Shown piece by piece: positions 1-6,510 of a DNA stretch of 20,425 nucleotides. Position 1 is the stretch's first letter. Each line of letters starts with the position of its first letter. The notes under the pieces were generated by a model. The model was given only the letters and a program-made list of their open reading frames with translations. It had not been told where the DNA came from and did not search any database. The stretch is from Synura sp. LO234KE (taxonomy: Eukaryota > Sar > Synurophyceae > Synurales > Mallomonadaceae), in contig VKHC01000081.1 of the NCBI GenBank assembly GCA_015143735.1, positions 1 to 20,425 of the forward strand, in the 5' to 3' direction. The translations under genes and the position numbers were made by a program.

Positions 1-1
1 T

Positions 2-136
2 GAGCGACTGAAGACGCAGGGACACTGCCCTTACTCGCATGACGATGAGGACTGCGAGAAGTTTCGGGCGGCCAAGAAGCATGGTAAGGATACCATTGAG
101 AATATAGCGAAAAAGATTAAGAACCGTCGACCATAG
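2..136 (+). CDS. Partial GC-rich open frame, unidentified
   Basis: The frame is open from the left edge for 44 codons and ends in TAG. The peptide is hydrophilic, with a Cys-Pro-Tyr-Ser-His stretch near residue 9, a second Cys eight residues later and a Lys/Arg-rich end. The same frame stays open for another 100 bases or so after the TAG, so the TAG may itself be a mutation or may end the gene. Base composition is clearly GC-richer than the sequence starting near 243, so this is probably the flank of the AT-rich island. The CPYSH stretch looks like half of a CCCH zinc finger, but the upstream cysteines are not in the window. I do not recognise the gene. Confidence 0.25.
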   Translation, partial: ERLKTQGHCPYSHDDEDCEKFRAAKKHGKDTIENIAKKIKNRRP

Positions 137-264
137 GGCAGGCCGTATGAGGGCAGGCCGTATTTGAAGACGCATACGGACGCGAATCCTAGGGCTTCAT
201 CACCTGGCGCGCGATCCATTTTACAGCGTCAGCCTTGCGCTGGTGAAAAAAATGCATATCCCCT

Positions 265-1142
265 CTAATATTTTATTTTTTTTTGTTCAAAAGTCTCACG
301 CCGTGCTGGACCAACATATTCTTCTCTTTCATTATCACTTCTATTATCGCGTTTTTTTATCATCATCAATATTTTTACTTTTTACAGCTTCCATTCTTTT
401 TCTACCTTCTTCTTCTATTCTTTTCAATTCTCCTTTTCTTCTTCTTCAGTATGTCTCAATACTTCAGTTAGATGTGCATCAATTCTTCTTGGTGTTGATG
501 TATCACTTTGGTATCTATCAAATAAACTTTCATCTGGTATCCTTTTATTTGTTGTTAATGGTGTTAAAGTTGCTCGTGAAGTGTTTAATAATATTTCGTT
601 TAATCTATTTGTGTTATTTTCACTATCTAATCATTCATTTCTTATCATTTCTTCTATGTTTCTTAAAACCTCTTCATAATTGTGTGGTTCTTCTGAATTT
701 CTGTGTGTAAATTCATGTTGTGTCTCTGAATTAGTTGTTCTTGTTTTTGTTCTCTTGGTTCATCAATATTATTAACCATACTCAATAATGCATTATTTCC
801 ATTTGTCATAGGTCTATTCGCAAATGATGGTTGTTCTGTTTGAGTTGTATTATTCATTAATATTGCCCTATTTGATGTTATTGGAATTTGAGAATTTCTC
901 CTCTAAGAATTTCTTATCATTTATAAATATGAACGGTCTTAAGGTGGATTAATTATTATTGGTTGTGGTGCTTGTTGTGGTGCTTGAATTAAAATACTTG
1001 GAATACTTGGTTGATGCTGTTGGTTTTGATTTTGATTTTGATTAGATCTTGATTCAGTCTTTCTTGAGTTATCAATTTTAATATGAATTGTATTTTGGTA
1101 TTTTTATTTGTTTTTAATTTTTACTCTCATTTTTTTTGGCAT
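265..1142 (-). pseudogene. Broken Gln/Pro-rich viral structural-type protein
   Basis: The start MPKK lies at 1142-1131, just downstream of the ATPase end. The frame then runs through a basic beginning, a Gln/Asn tract (about 1040-1000), a Pro/Gln tract (about 990-945) and a hydrophilic middle down to about 710. Four in-frame stops lie on the way: TAA at 1104-1106, TAA at 939-941, TAA at 921-923 and TAG at 903-905. The coding signal then moves to another frame near 710 (acidic, Glu-rich, with a TGA near 630), shifts again near 420 and once more near 350, and a possible end is the TAG at 265-267. Low-complexity Pro/Gln proteins beside the ATPase are common in polinton-like viruses and some giant viruses. 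I cannot name the family. The reading through several frames is inference. Confidence 0.5.
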
Positions 1143-1180
1143 ATAATATATGATTATATATTATTTTCATCAATTATTAT

Positions 1181-1897
1181 TTAATCAAACTTTTTATATA
1201 TTCTCTGGCTATCAACAATTAACATTAAATAATCATGTTTTTGCTCATAAAATTTCAACAATTCTAATGCAACATCTTTCCTTTTACTTCTTAGCTCTTC
1301 CATCAATATTTCAAATTCGACTTTTGATGGTTTGAATATGATTATGTTATCTATTAATTTTCTTATTTCTTTTGGCATACTTTGATATGATTGGCATAAC
1401 ATAATTACTTTAGTTTTTAAATGGCGCCTATTATTAATTATTGTTTTTATTTGTTTTTGAATTTCTTTATTTTGTAAACTAGCTTCTACATCATCCATAA
1501 TTAACAAATTAATTTCATTTTCAGATGATGCATTTAATAATTTGTTATAAACATCATGAATTATATCTAATGTTAATTCATCATACATATTATCATCATG
1601 ATGATTTTTAAATGGATTCTGAACCATGCTATTTCTAGAACTAGTTGTCATTATTACAATTACATTATTAAAAATTTTCTAATAAATTTTATTTTTACCT
1701 TTACCCGTTGTAAATGAAATAAGTAATGACGTTTTGCCACTCGGTGGTTTTCCGATAAATACGTCGATTGAGTATGCATTAAAATGTAGGAACATATCAT
1801 ATTTACTTAAATGGCTTCCTATGGGGTTTTCATCGCATACAAATTTTGGAAATTGTAAATTTACTTTTTTATTTATTTTTACGTGAATGTTTGTCAT
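1181..1897 (-). pseudogene. A32-like DNA-packaging ATPase, interrupted by one stop
   Basis: This is a FtsK/HerA-superfamily packaging ATPase, the motor that loads viral DNA into capsids. The chosen start (MTNIHVK) at 1897 leaves 40 bases to the divergent lipase gene. The Walker A motif GKPPSGKT is at residues 49-56 and the Walker B stretch LLIMDD ends at residues 135-136. They are followed by the motifs LCQSYQS and FKPSKVEFE, which are typical of the family in polinton-like viruses and mimivirus relatives. The frame has 239 codons, a normal length. A single TAG at 1679-1681 (codon 73) interrupts it, and the sequence continues in the same frame on both sides with family-like content, so this is a point nonsense mutation rather than two genes. 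A longer upstream extension of the frame to 2065 is hydrophobic AT-rich read-through and overlaps the lipase gene. Confidence 0.85.
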
Positions 1898-1937
1898 ATA
1901 ATAGGTATCAGAAACAAAAATATGTATTATTATATAT

Positions 1938-2514
1938 ATGACAACTTCGTATAATGTATTAAACAATTGATATAAACATAAAAAACAAATAAAGTAAATA
2001 ATTAGGTGGATATGTGTTAGATGAACAACTTTCAAATCATAATCATCAAACGTATTATAACCCATGTTAAAAAGTTATTATTTAATGTAACGGGAACACA
2101 TAATGCCGGTGCTTGGTTAACTAATGTGCAAATAGCTACCGGTATTGGTTACAAAAAGAGTGATAGATATAAACAAAGCCAAAAGGCCTTAAGGGATGCA
2201 AAGCAAAAATATGGTATAAATAATCCAACATTGACAGCTTATTCACAAGGTGGTCTCACGGCAAATTATATATCGTCAAAAGGGGATAAGGTCATCACTC
2301 TTGATAAGGCAACTACATTAGGAGGAAAAAGCAGAGAAGGACCAAAAGATTATAGAACTAATGGCGATGTAGTTTCATTACTAGCATCAACAAGGCATAA
2401 TACAATTATTTAAAGATCCAAATAAACAAACCGGTAATATTGTTCATGATGGCTGTTTTTAATAGTCATGATATAAAAAATTTCAAAAATGAAAAATTAT
2501 TCGTTTACAAATAA
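1938..2514 (+). pseudogene. Lipase-fold (alpha/beta hydrolase) viral protein, frameshifted
   Basis: A lipase-3-like hydrolase of the kind seen in protist DNA viruses. The start MTTSYNV at 1938 lies 40 bases from the divergent ATPase. A TGA follows at 1968-1970. The coding signal then continues in a different frame (LDEQLSN, about 2013-2060), moves to the frame that is open from about 2066 to 2410 (NVTGTHN, then SDRYKQS), and shifts twice more near 2408 and 2455 before ending at TAA 2512-2514. The nucleophile elbow reads AYSQGG (Ser codon 2243-2245), where the family usually has GHSxGG, so the first Gly is Ala and the His is Tyr. The stretch RTNGDVVSLL carries the likely catalytic Asp, and SHDIKNF near the end the likely His. 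The ATG at 2021 is internal. Enzymatic activity is unlikely in this copy. Confidence 0.7.
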
Positions 2515-2535
2515 TATCTAAATATTATTATATAC

Positions 2536-3041
2536 ATGAGTCAGATTACAAACCAAACGGTTTCACAAGTGATATCTCAAATCGGACCAAAAAATACCAC
2601 TCATTTAAATTACAACTCAATTTCATAATCTATTGTTCTAGAAATTCAAAAATTCCCGAATTTACACGCATTAAAAATTGGTGGAATTATTTAATTAGAA
2701 TTAGTGAAATTAGTTTGTTCAATTTTTGAAAATTTAGTTGAAGATGGCAATCCATTAAATATTGATAAATCTCAATTAGTATGTAACATTTTCAAAATCA
2801 TTTTTAATTTAAATCCACAAGAATAGGATATTGTTAAAAATCAAATACAATATATGTAACAATAATCAGATTATAAAAATTCCATTTCTCAGTAAAATAA
2901 CAAGAATGGTATAAATTTCTTAACAAAAAAAACATAGCTGGGTTAAAACATTTGATTCATCCAAATAACATATTTTTAAAATTTAGTGTAGTCATAAAAG
3001 GTTTCTCATTAGTTATTTTAATCAGTGTTGTCGTTATATAA
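2536..3041 (+). pseudogene. Broken small viral membrane protein
   Basis: The frame starts with MSQITNQ at 2536, 21 bases after the lipase end and on the same strand. It reads as a normal hydrophilic protein except for in-frame stops: TAA 2626-2628, TAA 2692-2694, TAG 2824-2826, TAA 2857-2859, TAA 2863-2865 and TAA 2893-2895, with no TGA. Near 2925-2935, at an A-rich run, the frame shifts by one. It then gives an uninterrupted end with a hydrophobic segment (FSVVIKGFSLVILISVVVI) that could be one membrane span, closing at TAA 3039-3041. The middle contains a helical, charged region (residues about 50-110). I do not have a family name. The position after the ATPase and lipase suggests a small virion membrane protein, which is inference. 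Confidence 0.5.
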
Positions 3042-3076
3042 AATATACTTGAAGTAATATTATCTATACTATATTA

Positions 3077-3325
3077 ATGAATAGTAATATTTATTTTGAA
3101 GTTTTCAATTTAGATTTTTCTTATGTTCCTAAATCTGAAACATTTGAAATTATGCGTAATAAAATAAAACATTATCAAAAATTTAGAAATGATGAATTAA
3201 GTTTTATTAATTATTATATTGATTATGTTGATGATGAAGATGATTTAATTGAAGATGAAGACAACGAATTTGAGAATGAATATGAGAACTATATGGAAGA
3301 TCAAATTGAAAGATATTATAGTTGA
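3077..3325 (+). CDS. Small acidic protein, unidentified, intact
   Basis: An uninterrupted 82-residue frame, 35 bases after the membrane-protein pseudogene and on the same strand. The first half is mixed and aromatic-rich (Phe, Tyr). The second half is strongly acidic, with long Asp/Glu runs (about residues 50-78) and several Tyr. Upstream is TA-rich (TATACTATATTA), as in the promoters of many AT-rich viruses. Codon use is as AT-rich as its neighbours. It is remarkable that this ORF is still open while the larger neighbours are broken, but at this length chance survival is possible. I recognise no family. Confidence 0.45.
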   Translation: MNSNIYFEVFNLDFSYVPKSETFEIMRNKIKHYQKFRNDELSFINYYIDYVDDEDDLIEDEDNEFENEYENYMEDQIERYYS

Positions 3326-3349
3326 AATGTAATTATCATTATATATAAA

Positions 3350-3505
3350 ATGTTTAAAATTTTCATGAAAGGAAATTTTATGTATTATGTATATGATGAT
3401 AAGAAATTAATAAAAATATTTAATAATGAACGAAAAGACATGAAATATGTAAAAAAACAAGAATTATTAAATGATATGAATTATATCTATGAAATATTTT
3501 ATTAA
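3350..3505 (+). CDS. Small basic ORF, unidentified
   Basis: A 51-residue open frame starting ATG 3350 and ending TAA 3503-3505. It lies 24 bases after the acidic ORF on the same strand, with a TATATATAAA stretch immediately before the start. The peptide is rich in Lys, Tyr, Phe and Asn (beginning MFKIFMKGN, ending YIYEIFY) and looks like a compact soluble domain rather than random AT-rich read-through, because charged and hydrophobic residues alternate. I cannot assign a family. Its length makes the call weak; its neat place in the gene row is the main support. Confidence 0.35.
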   Translation: MFKIFMKGNFMYYVYDDKKLIKIFNNERKDMKYVKKQELLNDMNYIYEIFY

Positions 3506-3552
3506 AATATATCAATTAATTGTTTATTTCAATTAATTAAGTGATTTTTTAT

Positions 3553-3798
3553 TTACCACAAAATTTTATCCGTATAATAACCAGACAAATTTTTTAGATT
3601 TCTATCTGTATTATGACGTTGTTTGTATAATTTACGTCTCTTATTTGCATATTTAATTCCATTATTTTGTATGTATCTCGGGAAATTTTTATCTTTATAA
3701 CCATCAATTTTTTTATCTTTCCTAGTTGATGGTTTTATTTCAACAACTTTTAATTTTTTTGCTTGTTCATACGAGTAAGGTTTAATTTGATATACCAA
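3553..3798 (-). CDS. Small basic viral protein (family I recall as DUF5754), internally shortened
   Basis: An 81-residue Lys/Arg-rich protein. The N-terminal motif PYSYEQAKKL, the stretch IKPSTRKDKKID, then RRKLYKQRH and the end GYYTDKILW match, from memory, a short protein family widespread in giant viruses, virophages and polinton-like viruses of protists. Its function is unknown, and the family name should be checked. Members usually have roughly 15 more residues, with an Ile-Ala-Ser-Ile-Gly type stretch, between KKID and GYKD. Here these two motifs are joined directly, which points to an in-frame deletion. The natural end TAA after the conserved Trp shows that TAA is a true terminator in this island. 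It is convergent with the small ORF ending at 3505. The frame is intact, but the missing segment suggests it is not fully functional. Confidence 0.7.
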   Translation of the reverse strand: MVYQIKPYSYEQAKKLKVVEIKPSTRKDKKIDGYKDKNFPRYIQNNGIKYANKRRKLYKQRHNTDRNLKNLSGYYTDKILW

Positions 3799-3940
3799 AT
3801 AATAATATTAAGATATTTCCATCAACAATTTTATAACTCATTAATTTAACATTATTATATTGATAAAACGGTAAAAAGTTTTCATGAAATTCTTTGAGAA
3901 AATTTGCAATTGTTATGTGGTTACCAATACAAATTCATCG

Positions 3941-4003
3941 AGATCAGACTCTGAGGAGATCAGAAATTCTCCAGTGATCAGCCATTCCAGATCAGACTCT
4001 GAG
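3941..4003 (+). repeat. Direct repeat of a 15-bp motif encoding RSDSE
   Basis: AGATCAGACTCTGAG occurs exactly at 3941-3955 and 3989-4003, 48 bases apart. Shorter GATCAG copies lie between and after. Read on the plus strand, both give Arg-Ser-Asp-Ser-Glu within an acidic, Ser-rich open frame (3884-4222) that leads into the dispersed repeat. This is where the composition changes from AT-rich to host-like. Confidence 0.6.
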
Positions 4004-4026
4004 ATCAGCGATTCTGGATTGCTTCT

Positions 4027-4431
4027 AGCGCGAATGCGACGCCATGTCACGTGTACACCAGACACTGTATTTGAGAATCGACGGACGTCAAAAGAATACA
4101 GGACTTTTACCAAGCAGCAGAGACGACTGTTTAGAAAATCAACGCCGACAAATCTGTTTGGAAATATTTTGTTCGAAATGAACAATTGGCAAAATTCACA
4201 TTTGAGTCCTCAGCCAAGTTGACGAGTCGTCATAAGACCTGGAAATTATACTTGACTTGCATCAGTAGTTGATAAATATCACTACGGGGTTCGCTCATCC
4301 ATTAAAAACCTATCTACTCCATTAAAGATCCCGAAATAGGGGATGAGTTAGAGTACTGATGAGATGCACAGTCGATCTTCCAGCTTTTGAGCTCAATTGG
4401 ACTTGTTATTTGTTTTACGCTTTGTCTTAAT
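4027..4431 (+). repeat. Dispersed repeat, copy 1 (plus orientation)
   Basis: The segment aligns by eye with the reverse complement of 7698-8035. Shared blocks are CACCAGACACT plus TTTGAGAATC (from about 4054), CGACAAATCTGTTT (about 4147), TATCACTACGGGGTTCGCTC (about 4276), TCTACTCCAT and GTCGATCTTCCAGCTTTT (about 4372). This copy has about 35 extra bases after CTACTCCAT. A frame runs through the first part (TPDTVFEN...TNLFGN...EMNNW), and its counterpart in copy 2 keeps similar residues, so the repeat may derive from a coding element. It separates two parts of the AT-rich island and therefore probably inserted after the virus did. The family is unknown to me. Confidence 0.75.
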
Positions 4432-4500
4432 TTCTTTTCAACAAATATGTGTTTTCATCGGGACTATTACATTCTAAATTGTCTTATGTATTTTGGAGCT

Positions 4501-4716
4501 TTATTGATATTCATTATGTTCATCTACAGATTTAAGTAAAATACAATTCAACAATACTTTTATTAACATTTATTTTATTTTTTCTCGTAAATTAGTAAAA
4601 TGATCTATATTAGTCATATCATAGCGAATATTTTATAGGTGGTTGTAAATTGATTTCAACTCTGTCTTTTTTGGTTTGGATAGAAAAATACCTTTGAAAA
4701 AGTTTGCTTCAAGAAA
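4501..4716 (-). pseudogene. Possible broken viral gene, Lys-rich
   Basis: One minus-strand frame of 72 codons, from FLEANFF (4716) to a closing TAA at 4501-4503, has a protein-like mix of residues (Lys-rich beginning, then an acidic and hydrophobic end). Only TAA codons interrupt it: 4633-4635 and 4570-4572. A further TAA lies about nine codons upstream. The pattern equals that of the other viral pseudogenes. No family is recognised. In such AT-rich DNA the frame could also be chance. Confidence 0.3.
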
Positions 4717-4850
4717 GTGTTCAGAAAAAATTTAATAATTATTGAATTGTGAAATTTTATGGTACATTATTATATGACAATTTTGGTCTAAGCCGCATAC
4801 ATGTTTCAAACACTTTCTTTTTTTTAACACATTCTGAACATTTAAAAGTT

Positions 4851-5390
4851 TTAATTTATGTTTATTTTTTTTAACAATTCATTTTGGGCGCACTCCATGC
4901 ATCTAGAACGTGTTTTTTTATGTTCATAAACTCCTTTGCCATCACATTCAACACATTTATATTTTAATATTTAAATTCACAAACTCCTTTGCCTCCACAT
5001 TCAATACATGTATATCTCATTTTATTATATTCACAAATTTCACTACCTTTACAATCAACAAACAATGATCGTAATTTTTTGTGTTCACAAATTCCTTTAC
5101 CTCTGCATTCAACACAGTTATATCTTCTTTTATCATGTTCACATATTTAACTTCCTTTCCAATCAACACATCTTGATTTAATTTTATCATGTTCACATAT
5201 TTGACTACCGTTACATTCAATACTTATTGATTTTTTTTTTATGATCACAAATTGCATTTCCATCGCATTCAACACATTCATATATTCTTTTATTATGTTC
5301 ACATATTTGACTTCCTGCATTCAATACATTCAGATTTTCTTTTATGTGTGCATTTTTTATTTATTTCTTCATAATAGTATGTGGTAGCGT
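4851..5390 (-). pseudogene. Cys/His repeat protein (18-residue units), broken
   Basis: On the minus strand an 18-residue unit of the form Ile-Cys-Glu-His-x6-Cys-x2-Cys-x-Gly-x2 repeats about eight times. On the plus strand the TTCACA-type core of each unit lies near 5298, 5244, 5192, 5138, 5084, 5030, 4976 and 4923, i.e. every 54 bases, except for 52 and 53 where small indels break the frame. The regular Cys/His spacing suggests zinc binding. Similar ICEH-type repeat arrays are, from memory, known in giant-virus and algal genomes, with no firm function. Damage includes a TAA replacing the residue before Ile-Cys-Glu-His (5147-5149), Cys-to-Trp and Cys-to-Phe changes, a TAA near 4936, and frameshifts near 5310, 5230 and 4935. 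The likely end is TAA 4851-4853. Confidence 0.6.
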
Positions 5391-5400
5391 GTCTTTAAAT

Positions 5401-6072
5401 AAGATTCTACTTTAAGAAAAGGAATTCTTTGTGCAATTGTATTTAAGCTCAACATTTGAAAACACTGATGCCCGTGACACCACCAATTCAGACTTTAACC
5501 ACGAATAAATGGCCAGAGTCTGAATTGGTGATGTCTCTTCATTTTACTAGTCATTTGTAAAAATTGAAATTTTGTTGATCAATTTTTACGTTAACTTAGG
5601 TGAGAAAGTAATATGAGAAAAAATACTTATCATAGCTACCATCACAGCCTAAAATCTAACAAATATCGGTACAGTATTAGGGCGCCTGGAGGTAGGTTAG
5701 GGACGATTGTGCTATGATTTGGGCTTCTCTAAATTTAGTTTTTTTTTCCAGATCTTGATCTTATGCAGCATTTTGATCTTGCGAAAGCATGGCAAGCATA
5801 CGCTTGAAGGTAGGATTTGTGAATCTCGCGCACTTTCTATTGATTCTAACTACCTCTTATTAGGTTAGGAATACGATACGTAGCGGACCACGCATGCCTT
5901 TCCATCCTATATTTATTTGGCGGCAGAGGGTGCATGTGACATGTCGTTTATGGCTACTGTAAAAATTAGGTTTGAAGGGAGGAATTGTGAATATGATAAG
6001 AATTAAGTTATCGTTTACGAGAACGAATTTTACTTCATTCTGTATTGTCATATAATCCCTACTATAGCTGGT
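5401..6072. other. Gene-free stretch at the right edge of the island
   Basis: No convincing gene on either strand. The composition rises from AT-rich to mixed. It holds the 19-bp inverted repeat described separately and a shorter 10-bp inverted pair (GTAAAAATTG at 5557-5566 and its complement at 5580-5589). No terminal repeat or target duplication matching the left edge near 243 was found. Confidence 0.5.
5476..5535. repeat. Inverted repeat, 19-bp arms
   Basis: The arms at 5476-5494 and 5517-5535 are complementary with a single mismatch (GACACCACCAATTCAGACT against GACATCACCAATTCAGACT) around a 22-base spacer. The hairpin lies where the AT-rich island ends. It could be a miniature inverted-repeat element or an island end structure; neither is proven. 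Confidence 0.75.
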
Positions 6073-6253
6073 CCATGTAAAATCGTCCTGGTGATAAAGT
6101 CGCCATGTGAAGTCTGCCTCCTGCAGACCCCATGTAAAGTCCTACAGTGCTATAGCTAGCTGAATCCTCCCACAATATTGACGTCCATCCAAAGTCGACT
6201 TTGGATGGTGAGGACTATAGCTGGTGCTTTTACCATCCAAAGTCCACCAGCTA
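6073..6253. repeat. Cluster of CCATSYRAAGTC motifs and nested palindromes
   Basis: A 12-bp motif of the type CCATGTAAAGTC occurs at 6073, 6103, 6130, 6185 and 6233 on the plus strand and once inverted at 6197-6208. The copies at 6185-6196 and 6197-6208 form a perfect 24-bp palindrome (CCATCCAAAGTC and its complement, with no spacer). The inverted copy also pairs with 6233-6244. Outside it, TAGCTGGTG (6218-6226) pairs with CACCAGCTA (6245-6253). Two alternative hairpins are therefore possible. Confidence 0.8.
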
Positions 6254-6294
6254 CAGCAGGTACAGATTTTATCTACTGATGAGTCACAGGGGGT

Positions 6295-6424
6295 CATAGA
6301 CACCGTGTTTAGTCAACGGCCATAGACACCGTGTTTAGTCAACGGCCATAGACGCCGTGTTTAGTCACCGGCCATGGATACCGTGTTAAGTCACCGGCCA
6401 TAGACACCGTGTGTAGTCACCGAG
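6295..6424. repeat. 26-bp minisatellite, five copies
   Basis: Units beginning CATAGACACCGTGTTTAGTC start at 6295, 6321, 6347, 6373 and 6399, exactly 26 bases apart and with few substitutions. The first two are identical over most of their length. Related but decayed GTAGTCACC/TAGTTT words continue to about 6510. There are no unique spacers, so this is not a CRISPR array. Confidence 0.85.
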
Positions 6425-6510
6425 TGTAGCTACTGCTTTAGTTTACTGGTTTTAGTTGCCGGAGTATAATCACCGGCCGGAGCTCAGGCTTAGTCAGCCG
6501 CAGTATAGTC

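Larger units (their letters stand above)
243..5400. mobile_element. AT-rich endogenous viral island (polinton-like/virophage or giant-virus type)
   Basis: The composition changes abruptly near 243 and returns to host-like values between 5400 and 5700. Inside are closely spaced, intronless genes on both strands. Several belong to families typical of protist DNA viruses: an A32-like packaging ATPase, a lipase-fold hydrolase divergent from it, a small membrane protein, a small basic protein ending KILW, and a Cys/His repeat protein. Most are broken by stops and frameshifts, as expected of an old integrated copy. No major capsid protein, penton, polymerase, integrase or terminal inverted repeat was found, so it is a fragment. 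A host-type dispersed repeat at 4027-4431 interrupts it. The exact ends are inferred from composition only. A giant-virus fragment is the main alternative to a polinton-like element. Confidence 0.75.

Noticed and set aside
243-710. A 155-codon plus-strand frame rich in Phe, Leu and Ser
   Set aside because: It is the antisense shadow of the Glu/Lys/Arg-rich viral pseudogene; its hydrophobic composition comes from complementing Lys/Glu codons.
1898-2065. N-terminal hydrophobic extension of the ATPase frame
   Set aside because: It overlaps the divergent lipase start and is AT-rich read-through; MTNIHVK at 1897 gives the family-typical length.
2536-2900. Genetic code with TAA/TAG read as Gln in the island
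   Set aside because: The lipase and the KILW protein end naturally in TAA at the family-typical end, and frameshifts are also present, so decay is the simpler reading. It is kept only as a competing hypothesis.
5017-5220. A 67-residue minus-strand frame rich in Val, Lys and Asn as a separate gene
   Set aside because: It is the off-frame reading of the 54-bp Cys/His repeat array.
6295-6424. CRISPR-like array
   Set aside because: Units follow one another directly with no unique spacers, and the context is eukaryotic.
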